Below, one piece after another: positions 8,212-16,311 of a DNA stretch of 34,820 nt. Made by a program: the position numbers and the translations under genes. Origin of the DNA: Candidatus Methanophagales archaeon (GTDB lineage Archaea > Halobacteriota > Syntropharchaeia > Alkanophagales > Methanospirareceae); assembly GCA_003336485.1 (NCBI GenBank), contig QENH01000001.1:1-34820 (forward strand). Reading direction: 5' to 3'. Each line of letters starts with the position of its first letter. Within the stretch, counting starts at the first letter, position 1. The notes beneath the pieces are model-generated. The model ran no database searches. It worked only from the letters and a program-made list of their open reading frames with translations, and had not been told where the DNA came from.

Positions 8212-8839
8212 ATGACTATAATAGCAATCATAGGGCCTGATGGATGTGGGAAGACAACACAGGCAAGAATGCTCGTTAATCGTCTGAGTGAGATAGGATG
8301 TAATACAATATATATTCATCCTACTTTTCTCCTTTTAAATGTTTTAACTCTATCTAAAAGTAGACATGCAAGTCCGGTTAGTCCCAGAAGAGCTTATACG
8401 TCGCAGATGAATTCACCTAAAAAGTTGTCTATACAAAGAATGTCTATGGGCTTATTAGGTTATCTATATGCCCTCGCAACTTACGTGTATATAAAACTTT
8501 ATTTGGACAGAAGCAGGATGGTTGTCTGCGATAGATATTTTTATCAGTTTTTCTTTGACTTATTTGGGAAGGGGAGCGAGAAAATAGCGCGGTTTTTCCC
8601 AAAGCCTGATGTAGCATTCCTATTAGATGCTGATTTGGATGTTTTTTATTCTCGAATGATTAGTTCATTTGACGCATCGGTTAGCAGGGATTATTATACA
8701 GATGTTATTGATTTATACAGAACTTTATCCCAAAAAATATGCTTTCATTCAAGTAGATGCAAATCTCAATAAGGAGGAACTTAATGATGTGATCTTCATA
8801 TATTTAACAAAAGAGATGAGGGGCGGAGGTTATGAGTAA
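8212..8839 (+). pseudogene. Thymidylate-kinase-like P-loop kinase, frameshifted near its end
   Basis: The N-terminus carries a clear P-loop, GPDGCGKTT (about residues 8-16). DRYFYQFFFDLFGKG holds the DR motif and FPKPDVAFLLDAD the strand typical of thymidylate-kinase-like proteins. In the printed frame the protein ends at 8772 after 186 residues with an unrelated tail. Skipping one A in the A6 run at 8732-8737 restores YAFIQVDANLNKEELNDVIF and runs to a TAA at 8837-8839, overlapping the next ATG by eight bases, an arrangement used elsewhere in this window. The simplest reading is a one-base insertion, a sequencing error or, less likely, slippage. Kinases of this type in glycan clusters may phosphorylate non-nucleotide substrates. 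Confidence 0.75.
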
Positions 8840-9896
8840 GTTTGATTCAATAAAAACTGTTTTATCTGTTGTTGATCCCGAGTATCTCCTAGAAGTGGAT
8901 ATTGATAGACTCAGAAAAGATGAAAAGCTACTAAAATCCACAATAAAAATAGCCAAAAAGAATGGGCTTTACTACTTTTTCATTTACCGACTAAAGGAAC
9001 TATGTGTGAAGTTACCATCGTCTGAGGAGGAGCTTTGGAAGGAAGAGAACCGAAAATTATCTGAATTTAAGGAAACAATCTTGTTTTTAAATAATGTTTC
9101 AAAGGATTATGGGATGGATTATATCGTGATTAAAGAGTATAATACGATACCCCATGTCTCAAGGGACATAGATATTTTTGTGCGAAAGGAGGAGAGACAA
9201 AAACTCATCAAAGTGCTTGAAGATAACGGCATGGAACGCTTGCATTCGAGTATTGCCGAAACCAAGTTGAAAGGGAAATATATGAAAATAGACATTTATA
9301 CTAGGATTTGTTACATCGCAGTAGATTTTATGGATGATAAGTCGCTGTTTCAATCAAAGATTGAAAGTGATATATTTGGAATTATGTATCCTCATTTAAA
9401 TAATGAGGCAAATTTTCTCCTTACAGTTGTTCATAGCCTCTTTGGTCATAGAACCATGACGTTACTCGACTTTTTACATATGGAATATATCAGAAATGAT
9501 ATTAATATTGAAACGTGTAAAAAATATGCTTATGAAAGGGGCTGGGGAAAGGTGTTCGATTTAATCCTAGAACGTTTAGATGATATTTATGAAAGAATGT
9601 ATAAAAAAGGAGAGTTTATACAGTTTCCTTACTTATTTGATCGAGCTTTTTTATTGAAATGTATTTCTGGAATAAATGAATTAGATATGAGGAAATATGA
9701 TATGTTTTTTATTAATGTTGCACTTATTCAGGATAGAATCATTTACGAATTAAAAGATACACCCATATATAATCTATTAAGATCTTTCGAACTGGTTAGA
9801 AATCGGATTAATTCACTAACTGCTTTTGTTAAAAGCCTGCAAGGAGATCGGAAGAGTGTGGGTGAAGAAAGGAATGGGAATAATGTGCGCAAATAA
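8832..9896 (+). CDS. Nucleotidyltransferase-like protein (NTP_transf_5 type)
   Basis: 354 residues. The centre contains YIVIKEYNTIPHVSRDIDIF (about 97-116), resembling the DxD strand of uncharacterised nucleotidyltransferases (PF14907-like) found in polysaccharide and capsule loci. The classical GS helix is not obvious, so catalytic activity is uncertain. The rest is helical and soluble. It begins inside the restored end of the kinase gene and ends inside the start of the next glycosyltransferase gene, so the three are probably translated together. GGAGG at 8825-8829 is unusually close (two bases) to the ATG. The pairing with the kinase-like gene suggests a linked role, unknown at present. 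Confidence 0.65.
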   Translation: MSKFDSIKTVLSVVDPEYLLEVDIDRLRKDEKLLKSTIKIAKKNGLYYFFIYRLKELCVKLPSSEEELWKEENRKLSEFKETILFLNNVSKDYGMDYIVIKEYNTIPHVSRDIDIFVRKEERQKLIKVLEDNGMERLHSSIAETKLKGKYMKIDIYTRICYIAVDFMDDKSLFQSKIESDIFGIMYPHLNNEANFLLTVVHSLFGHRTMTLLDFLHMEYIRNDINIETCKKYAYERGWGKVFDLILERLDDIYERMYKKGEFIQFPYLFDRAFLLKCISGINELDMRKYDMFFINVALIQDRIIYELKDTPIYNLLRSFELVRNRINSLTAFVKSLQGDRKSVGEERNGNNVRK

Positions 9897-11094
9897 AAAA
9901 TTGAATGGACTTAAAATAATTTACATAGGTCAAGCCAGCTTAAATGACTCTGGAGTGGGTGGTGCAGCACGCGTGGAAGGTATAGTAAGTATTTTTAAGA
10001 GGGTGGGGGTTGAAATTAAACTTATTTCATATTCGATATTTTCCAATAAATTTGGCATTGAACATAAAGAAATAGAGCAATCATTACAGACAACTGTAGT
10101 ATATGTGCCAACTAACTTACCAAAGTTTTTAAAGATGTTTGCGATTATTCCGATTTTTGTTTATGCTTGGAAATTCTGCAAAAATTGTGATCTCATGTTT
10201 GCGGATTTTACCTACGTGGTAACATCCGTGCCAGTAGTTATACTAAAAAAAATATTCAATAAACCAATAATTTTGGATTATATTGATCTAGGACTTGAAA
10301 TAATACCTGCTATTGCCAAGAAATATATGATAAAAAACACAGATGCCATCTTTGCAATCAGCCCTTATTTACTTGAATTAGCTATAAAGAAGTATGGCTG
10401 CAAAAATGCGGTGTATGTGCCGATTTTTGTGGACCCCTCTCATTTTAAAGTTAATCTAACGAGTAGAGAAAAAGTGAGAAAAGAGCTGGAGATAAAAAAA
10501 GATGAGATCGTTATTGGCTACGCGGGATCTTTTAGGTATGTTGAAGGAGTACCTTTTCTTATTCACGCATTCAAAAATTTGACGAAAAAATATCCAAAAA
10601 TCAAATTAGCTATTATGGGGAAGATATATGTGTCAACTAGCGACGATAATATACAAAAACTTGTAGAAGATACTGGTCTCAAGCATGATGTCATCTTAAT
10701 CCATTCACAACCTCACGAAGAAGTCCCCAAGTTTTTATCTGCATTTGATGTCCTATGCTGCCCCAAGATTGATTGTGAGATAAACAGGGCGGCAAATCCT
10801 GTAAAAGTAGTTGAATATTTATCTATGGGCTTGCCTACGGTTTGCTCAGCCGTTGGCGGGATTACGGATACGATAGAAGATGGAGTTGATGGTCTTCTTG
10901 TTAAACCAGGTGATGTAAATGATTTAGAAGATAAGTTGGAGTGGATTATATTAAATCCTAAACGTTCAAAAGAGATGGGAGAAAATGGGAGAAAGACAGC
11001 GATAGAGAAGTATAGCTATGAAGCAATTGAAGATACGATTAGACAAGCGATAAGTGAGATTGTAGATAAGAAGAAAGGAAAGACGAGGAGATAA
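9883..11094 (+). CDS. Family 4 glycosyltransferase (GT-B fold)
   Basis: I start it at ATG 9883 (AAGGA at 9869-9873); ATG 9874 or a more upstream start is possible, all overlapping the preceding gene. It has about 403 residues. The N-terminal half begins LKIIYIGQASLNDSGVGGAA, with the glycine-rich loop that contacts the donor. The C-terminal half has IGYAGSFRYVEGVPFLIHAF and a late KVVEYLSMGLPTVCS, which corresponds to the E-x7-E region but with the second acidic residue replaced. It ends HSYEA-like with the helical tail common to GT4. It shares one base with the next gene (TAATG). Confidence 0.85.
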   Translation: MCANKKLNGLKIIYIGQASLNDSGVGGAARVEGIVSIFKRVGVEIKLISYSIFSNKFGIEHKEIEQSLQTTVVYVPTNLPKFLKMFAIIPIFVYAWKFCKNCDLMFADFTYVVTSVPVVILKKIFNKPIILDYIDLGLEIIPAIAKKYMIKNTDAIFAISPYLLELAIKKYGCKNAVYVPIFVDPSHFKVNLTSREKVRKELEIKKDEIVIGYAGSFRYVEGVPFLIHAFKNLTKKYPKIKLAIMGKIYVSTSDDNIQKLVEDTGLKHDVILIHSQPHEEVPKFLSAFDVLCCPKIDCEINRAANPVKVVEYLSMGLPTVCSAVGGITDTIEDGVDGLLVKPGDVNDLEDKLEWIILNPKRSKEMGENGRKTAIEKYSYEAIEDTIRQAISEIVDKKKGKTRR

Positions 11095-12251
11095 TGCCGA
11101 ACAAAACTAAGCAGAGTGACGAGAAAATAAATATCTGTTTTGTCGCCCTTGGTGCGTACCCATTACTGGCGAGAAAAGACCCTAAAAATGTAATAGGTCC
11201 AGATGTTCATCAGGTTATTTTAGCAAAGGAACTCATAAAACACGATTTCAAAATAACGTTTATTACTCAGGATAAAGAAAAAGCATCGGTTGAATATATT
11301 GATGGCATAGAGATAATAAAGATTCAGGAGGATGCTTATCGTTCAAGGATACTAAACATAATATTACGTGTTTTTCGTATATGGGCTGCGATGAGAAGGG
11401 CTAACGCTCATATTTATGTTCATCGTGGAGGGGTGGCGGGTGTTGTTTCACCTTTTTGTAGAATATCCAATAAAAAATATATCTGCCAGATTGCTTCGGA
11501 TGCATTGGTTAATAGGGCACTCGTTGATAGAAAAATTAGAGAGTTCAGTCAGTCTATATTTAGTCTTGATACAATTGGATATTGGCTGGATATTAAATTT
11601 GCAGATGCTATTATTGTTCAAAACAAATACCAGAGGGTAATGCTGAGTAAAAATTTTGGTAAAGATGGCATCATAATCAAAAAACCTTTTCCACTTACCG
11701 AACGAGGAAAGCCCGAAAAGGCAAAGCCGCCTATTGTGTTGTGGGTGGGGGCAATGGCTGAAGTGAAACAGCCGGAATTGTTTGTGAAATTGGCAGAAGC
11801 AATACCAGAGGTTAAATTCCAAATGATAGGGGGACACTCTGACAATCAACCGCTTTATGATAGGACAAAACAGAGTTCAAAAAGAATCTTGAATTTTGAA
11901 TATTTTGGTGTCATACCTTTTGATGAAATAAATGAATACTACAGTAGAGCATCAATTTTAGTAAATACCTCAATGTTTGAAGCTTATCCCCCTTATGCAG
12001 ATATACAAGCATGGATGAATTATACCCCTGTAGTAAGCCTTGGTGATAATTTGGATGAGATAATCTGCAAATATACGATGGGTTTTCATTCAAAGACCTT
12101 TAACCAGTTAGTTGAAGATGTAAAAGCGTTATTGAAAGACGAAAAAATAAGAGAAGAGATGGGCGTAAATGGGAGAATGTACGTTGAACGAGAACACGAT
12201 CTTACTAATATTGTTAGAGAATACATCAAACTGTTTGACCGTATAGTGTGA
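11094..12251 (+). CDS. Family 4 glycosyltransferase (GT-B fold)
   Basis: 385 residues. The N-terminal Rossmann domain holds INICFVALGAYPLLARKDPK and VIGPDVHQVILAKELIKHDF. The C-terminal domain begins PIVLWVGAMAEVKQPELFVK (about residue 210), the usual start of the donor-binding half, and ends with VNGRMYVEREHDLTNI. The E-x7-E site is atypical: the matching stretch (FEAYPPYADIQAWMNYTPVV) keeps the first Glu but not the usual EAMA block, so the donor or geometry may differ. It overlaps the previous stop by one base. The deacetylase gene follows after 10 bases. Confidence 0.85.
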   Translation: MPNKTKQSDEKINICFVALGAYPLLARKDPKNVIGPDVHQVILAKELIKHDFKITFITQDKEKASVEYIDGIEIIKIQEDAYRSRILNIILRVFRIWAAMRRANAHIYVHRGGVAGVVSPFCRISNKKYICQIASDALVNRALVDRKIREFSQSIFSLDTIGYWLDIKFADAIIVQNKYQRVMLSKNFGKDGIIIKKPFPLTERGKPEKAKPPIVLWVGAMAEVKQPELFVKLAEAIPEVKFQMIGGHSDNQPLYDRTKQSSKRILNFEYFGVIPFDEINEYYSRASILVNTSMFEAYPPYADIQAWMNYTPVVSLGDNLDEIICKYTMGFHSKTFNQLVEDVKALLKDEKIREEMGVNGRMYVEREHDLTNIVREYIKLFDRIV

Positions 12252-12261
12252 GGATAAAAGA

Positions 12262-13200
12262 ATGGTTAAAGAAACAATTAAACCAATATTCATTATAAGC
12301 CTGGATACGGAACTGATCTTTGGAGTTCTACACTCTTTATCACATGAGTCCACAAGTTTGATGAAAAAAGATGATAAAAAAGTGAGAGGCTGCATCGATG
12401 GTTTACTAGATCTATTCGAAAAGCACAATATCCCTGCGACTTGGGCAATAGTTGGGCATCTATTTCTGGAACATTGTGAAAAGGAAGATGGAATACCGCA
12501 CAAAGACATGCCCCGATTCAAGGAGGATTGGTATTCCCCTGACCCTTGCACCAATATAAAAAGAGACCCATTATACTATGGGAAGGATATTGTTAAGAAA
12601 ATTATTTCAAATCGTATTGAACACGAAATAGGCTACCATTCATTTTCTCATGTTCCCTTTTCAGAATGCAGCCGAGAAGTTGCAGAAGCGGAGATAAAAA
12701 TGGGTATAAAATTAGCGAAAAAGTTTGAAATAACTCTAAAATCATTTGTTTTTCCCTGGAATAAGATAGGCCATGTAGATGTTTTAAAAGAGAATGGATT
12801 TAAGATATATCGCGACGAAAATCTTGGACGATATGATTTAAGCCAAAGCTTTTTAGTACGAAAATTCAACGGAGGAATGGATAAGATGATTGCACCGCCA
12901 GCAGAACCGAAATGGGCGAATGGTATATGGGAAATGCCCGCTTCAATGTTGTTCTGTGATCCTCAAGTAAAATTCAGTGTATTGCCGAGGGCTAAAATCG
13001 GGTTATATCTGGCGATAAGATCGAAAAAGGTTTTTCACATCTATTTGCATCCTCATGATCTTTTGAGGTATTCTTCGCTTAGAGACGATTTGGATAAGTT
13101 TCTTGCGGTTGTGGCGAAGAAGAGGGATGAGGGGGATATTGAAGTGATGACGATGGGGAAGTTTGCAGAGGTTTTGAATGGTGAGAGCGAGGAAGAATAA
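12262..13200 (+). CDS. Polysaccharide deacetylase (CE4 / NodB homology)
   Basis: 312 residues with carbohydrate esterase 4 signatures. IISLDTE (11-17) supplies the catalytic and metal-binding Asp pair region (here D15-T-E17 rather than DD). IPATWAIVG (57-65) is the conserved second strand. HSFSH at 126-130 gives the two zinc-ligand histidines. Later LHPHDLL supplies the C-terminal His motif. The family removes N-acetyl groups from amino sugars in polymers. There is no signal peptide, so it probably acts on a cytoplasmic lipid-linked intermediate. TGAGGA lies just before the ATG. It fits as a glycan-modifying step of the upstream operon. Confidence 0.85.
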   Translation: MVKETIKPIFIISLDTELIFGVLHSLSHESTSLMKKDDKKVRGCIDGLLDLFEKHNIPATWAIVGHLFLEHCEKEDGIPHKDMPRFKEDWYSPDPCTNIKRDPLYYGKDIVKKIISNRIEHEIGYHSFSHVPFSECSREVAEAEIKMGIKLAKKFEITLKSFVFPWNKIGHVDVLKENGFKIYRDENLGRYDLSQSFLVRKFNGGMDKMIAPPAEPKWANGIWEMPASMLFCDPQVKFSVLPRAKIGLYLAIRSKKVFHIYLHPHDLLRYSSLRDDLDKFLAVVAKKRDEGDIEVMTMGKFAEVLNGESEEE

Positions 13201-13235
13201 AATTAGGCTATGTTTGGGAAAAAAAGAGGTATCCT

Positions 13236-13847
13236 ATGAACGCAAATAAGGGTCTAATAAGCACTATATATTCTTACAGGCGCATAAGATCAAATACCTT
13301 TAAAAGGTTCTATGAATCTAATTTTATTTGTAAATTGCTTTTAGCATTAGGTATGGCTTGCTTAACCGGATTAGGAGCCCAACTAAAAATATTCTTACCT
13401 TTTACACCTGTACCATTTACAGGGCAAATCTTCTTTGTGCTGTTAAGTGGTACGCTACTTGGAAGATATGGTGGATTATCTCAAGCTATCTATGTTGGAA
13501 TTGGCTGTTTAGTGGTTCCATGGTTTGCAGCAGGCACGGGAGGGGGTGTTGAAGTTCTTATTGGCGTAACTGGAGGATACTTAATAGGTTTCATAATAGC
13601 GTCTACAATAATTGGAATGTTCACTGAGAGATATTTGACTGCTAGGGGACTAAAATTCCAGCTTTTAATCATGTTACTTGGAATCGGAATAATATATGTA
13701 TTTGGTGCAATCCAATTTTCCTTATTAATGCATACGGGTTTTCAGAAGACAATGATTTTAGCCGTAATTCCCTTTATATCGCTTGATATACTTAAGGCAA
13801 TTAGTACAGCCCTTATATCAACAGCTATACTCCCTAAAAAGAATTAA
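13236..13847 (+). CDS. bioY: Biotin transporter BioY (ECF S component)
   Basis: 203 residues with about six membrane segments. Hallmarks of BioY are PFTPVPFTGQIFFVLLSG (about 55-72), LLGRYGGLSQAIYVGIGCLV and GGYLIGF. A basic, non-membrane N-terminal extension of about 30 residues precedes the first helix and is longer than I would expect. BioY captures biotin at the cell membrane; many BioY proteins work with EcfA and EcfT ATPase/transmembrane partners, which are not in this window. GAGGT at 13226-13230 supports the start. The stop is one base before the biotin-carrier gene, tying biotin uptake to a biotin enzyme. Confidence 0.93.
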   Translation: MNANKGLISTIYSYRRIRSNTFKRFYESNFICKLLLALGMACLTGLGAQLKIFLPFTPVPFTGQIFFVLLSGTLLGRYGGLSQAIYVGIGCLVVPWFAAGTGGGVEVLIGVTGGYLIGFIIASTIIGMFTERYLTARGLKFQLLIMLLGIGIIYVFGAIQFSLLMHTGFQKTMILAVIPFISLDILKAISTALISTAILPKKN

Positions 13848-13848
13848 A

Positions 13849-14085
13849 ATGACTAAAGAGAACGGCAATGAAATAGCAGTAAAAAGCACAATGCCTGGAA
13901 TAATAATTAAAATCATGGTAAAAGTAGGTGAAAAAGTAAATGAAGGGGATGTAACCGCCATATTGGAATCAATGAAAATGGAAAATGACGTAAAGTCTCC
14001 AATATCAGGTAAAGTAACGAGGATATTTGTCAAGGAAGACGATACAGTAAATCTTGATGATATTTTAATGATAATTAAATCATGA
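13849..14085 (+). CDS. Biotin carboxyl carrier protein (stand-alone biotinyl domain)
   Basis: 78 residues, essentially one biotinyl/lipoyl domain. ESMKMEN (40-46) holds the biotin-accepting Lys 43; the usual AMKM is SMKM here, a known variant. STMPGIIIKI (13-22) and SPISGKVTRIFV are the paired hairpins of the fold. The ATG at 13849 lies one base beyond the bioY stop; a longer upstream frame lies inside bioY and is unlikely. It has no long N-terminal linker, unlike bacterial AccB, as in methylmalonyl-CoA decarboxylase gamma or archaeal PccC-type carriers. Biotinylation should be by the ligase at 15509. Confidence 0.93.
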   Translation: MTKENGNEIAVKSTMPGIIIKIMVKVGEKVNEGDVTAILESMKMENDVKSPISGKVTRIFVKEDDTVNLDDILMIIKS

Positions 14086-14138
14086 ATTTAAATTTTAACG
14101 TGCGTTTTAATCGAGAGGGATAGCAAGGGTAATTACAG

Positions 14139-15521
14139 ATGTTTGAAAAAGTCCTAGTGGCTAATAGAGGCGAAATAGCAGTACGAGTAATGATAGCTTG
14201 TCGGGAACTCAGTATTAAGACAGTTGCTGTTTATTCGGAAGCAGATACTAACTCGTTATTTAAAAAATATGCCGATGAATCATATTGCATTGGACCCTCC
14301 AAAGCACGTAGGAGTTATCTAAATATAGAAAAAATCATAGAAGTTGCAAAAGAATGTGGAGTTGATGCTATACATCCGGGTTATGGTTTCTTAGCAGAGA
14401 ATGCACTATTTGCTGAAGTTTGCAAAAGAGAAGGTCTTAAGTTTATAGGTCCTAGTAGTTCTGCTATCGCAACGATGAGCAGTAAAATTAATGCAAGAAA
14501 AGTAATGAAAAGGGCCGGTGTCCAAATAGTGCCAGGCATAGAAAGAGGAATTGAAAATTCAGAAGAAGCGCTAGATATAGCTGAAAAGTTAGGTTATCCG
14601 GTGATGCTCAAATGCTCTTCCGGCGGGGGCGGAAGGGGAACACAGATCGTCCACGAAAAAGCGAAATTAGAGAAAGCTCTTGAATTGAGTCAATCAATTG
14701 CAAAAGCGGTCTCCAGAGATACATCCGTATATATTGAAAAATATTTGGAGAAGCCAAGACACGTGGAGATTCAACTATTAGCTGATGAGAAAGGTAATAT
14801 CATTCATTTGGGTGACCGTGAATGCTCCATTCAGAGGAGAAATCAAAAGGTGGTAGAAGAGGCACCTTCTCCTATAATGACAGGAGAATTAAGGGAGCAA
14901 CTTGGATCAATGGCAATAACGGCTGCTAAATTAATACACTACGTTAATGCGGGAACAGTAGAATTTTTATACTCAAATAACAATTTTTATTTCCTTGAGA
15001 TGAACGCCCGCTTACAAGTAGAGCATGCTATAACAGAAATGGTTACGGGAATAGATATTGTTAAAGAGCAGATAAAGATAGCTGCGGGGGAAGAACTCTC
15101 CTGTAAGCAAGAAGATGTGAAAATAAGCGGTTGCGCTATGGAATGTAGGATATATGCGGAGGACCCTTTTAATAATTTTATGCCTTCACCAGGCAAAATT
15201 AAAATGTACAGACATCCTATTGGTCCTGGCATAAGAATAGATAGTGGTGTGAAAAGGGGGTCTGTTTTACCTTTTTATTATGATTCAATGCTATCTAAGC
15301 TTGCTGTATGGGATAGGTCTAGGGGAGATGCTATAAGAAGAATGCGAACAGCACTTTGGGGATATGTAATAACCGGTGTGAAAACGAACATTCCTTTACT
15401 AAATACTATAATGAGAAATGAACATTTTTTTGTAGGGGATTACAGCACGAATTTCATAGAAGAGCATAATATTATTGAAGAAATAAAAAAAAATAATCAA
15501 TCAATAAAATGCGTGACATAA
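14139..15521 (+). CDS. Biotin carboxylase subunit of acyl-CoA (or pyruvate) carboxylase
   Basis: 460 residues, the full length of AccC/PccA-type biotin carboxylases. It shows [12 protein letters not shown] (6-17), [10 protein letters not shown] (79-88), the ATP lysine K158, the glycine-rich GGGGRG loop (162-167), HVEIQ (208-212) and [10 protein letters not shown] (287-296) with the catalytic Glu, Asn and Arg. It carboxylates biotin on the carrier using ATP and bicarbonate. In the last motif the usual MNTR is MNAR and the HP that follows is HA, two small departures. It overlaps the ligase gene by 13 bases. The carboxyltransferase downstream argues for an acyl-CoA rather than a pyruvate carboxylase. 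Confidence 0.93.
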   Translation: MFEKVLVANRGEIAVRVMIACRELSIKTVAVYSEADTNSLFKKYADESYCIGPSKARRSYLNIEKIIEVAKECGVDAIHPGYGFLAENALFAEVCKREGLKFIGPSSSAIATMSSKINARKVMKRAGVQIVPGIERGIENSEEALDIAEKLGYPVMLKCSSGGGGRGTQIVHEKAKLEKALELSQSIAKAVSRDTSVYIEKYLEKPRHVEIQLLADEKGNIIHLGDRECSIQRRNQKVVEEAPSPIMTGELREQLGSMAITAAKLIHYVNAGTVEFLYSNNNFYFLEMNARLQVEHAITEMVTGIDIVKEQIKIAAGEELSCKQEDVKISGCAMECRIYAEDPFNNFMPSPGKIKMYRHPIGPGIRIDSGVKRGSVLPFYYDSMLSKLAVWDRSRGDAIRRMRTALWGYVITGVKTNIPLLNTIMRNEHFFVGDYSTNFIEEHNIIEEIKKNNQSIKCVT

Positions 15522-16282
15522 AATTAAAAACTAAACACCTAGGAGAGAGACTTTATTATTTCAATGATGTGAATTCAACGAATGAAAAAGCTGATATTTT
15601 AGCAGCTAATGTAGCGGAAGGAACAGTAATAATTGCAAAAAAACAAAGAAATGGGATAGGTCGCTTTGGTAGGGCTTGGATTTCACCTGTGGGTGGTGTA
15701 TATATTTCAGTTATTTTAAAACCGAAAATAACGCCTAGAGAGGCATCAAAAATAAGTTTAATCACGGGTATAGCGATTGCAACGGTTATTAGAAACCTTG
15801 GATTAGAGGCAAAGATAAAATGGCCAAATGATGTATTAATTCACGGAAAAAAGGTATGTGGCATTTTAACACGTATAAGCACAAAAGATTCTAAGATAGA
15901 CTATGCCATAGTAGGTATAGGACTAAATGTAAATGTAGATATAAGCACATTTCCAAAAGAACTGCAAAAAAGCGCTACTTCACTAAACGTGGAACTAAAA
16001 AAAAATCTTTCTGTGGAAAAGGTAATAGAAGATATTCTGTATGCGATTGAGGCAAATTATGAAATCCTTAAAGAAGAAAACTTTACTTACCTTTTAAATG
16101 AATGGACAAGATTATCGGATACTCTTGGTAAAAAGGTGATGATAAAAATGAAGACTGAGACTATAAAAGGTGCGGCAGTTGGTATAAATCGAGAAGGAGC
16201 GTTAATACTGATGTGTGAAAGTGGCTCTTTAAGGAATATAATCGCAGGAGAGTGTATACATTTAAGAACTGGAGATCTGTAG
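15509..16282 (+). CDS. birA: Biotin-protein ligase, catalytic type without DNA-binding domain
   Basis: 257 residues. [10 protein letters not shown] (48-57) is the biotinyl-AMP binding loop, KWPNDV (104-109) the conserved ligase core, and GKKVCGIL (113-120) contains the biotin-contacting lysine. A small C-terminal SH3-like domain follows. There is no helix-turn-helix before residue 15, so it should biotinylate the carrier but not repress transcription, unlike E. coli BirA. It starts 13 bases inside the biotin carboxylase gene, indicating coupled translation. The carrier it should modify is encoded two genes upstream. Confidence 0.93.
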   Translation: MRDIKLKTKHLGERLYYFNDVNSTNEKADILAANVAEGTVIIAKKQRNGIGRFGRAWISPVGGVYISVILKPKITPREASKISLITGIAIATVIRNLGLEAKIKWPNDVLIHGKKVCGILTRISTKDSKIDYAIVGIGLNVNVDISTFPKELQKSATSLNVELKKNLSVEKVIEDILYAIEANYEILKEENFTYLLNEWTRLSDTLGKKVMIKMKTETIKGAAVGINREGALILMCESGSLRNIIAGECIHLRTGDL

Positions 16283-16311
16283 TAGTTTTGTTTTTATGAT
16301 ATTTATATGAC

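Noticed and set aside
11448-11849. 133-codon minus-strand frame within the GT4 gene at 11094-12251
   Set aside because: It is antisense to conserved glycosyltransferase coding sequence and has no recognisable motif.
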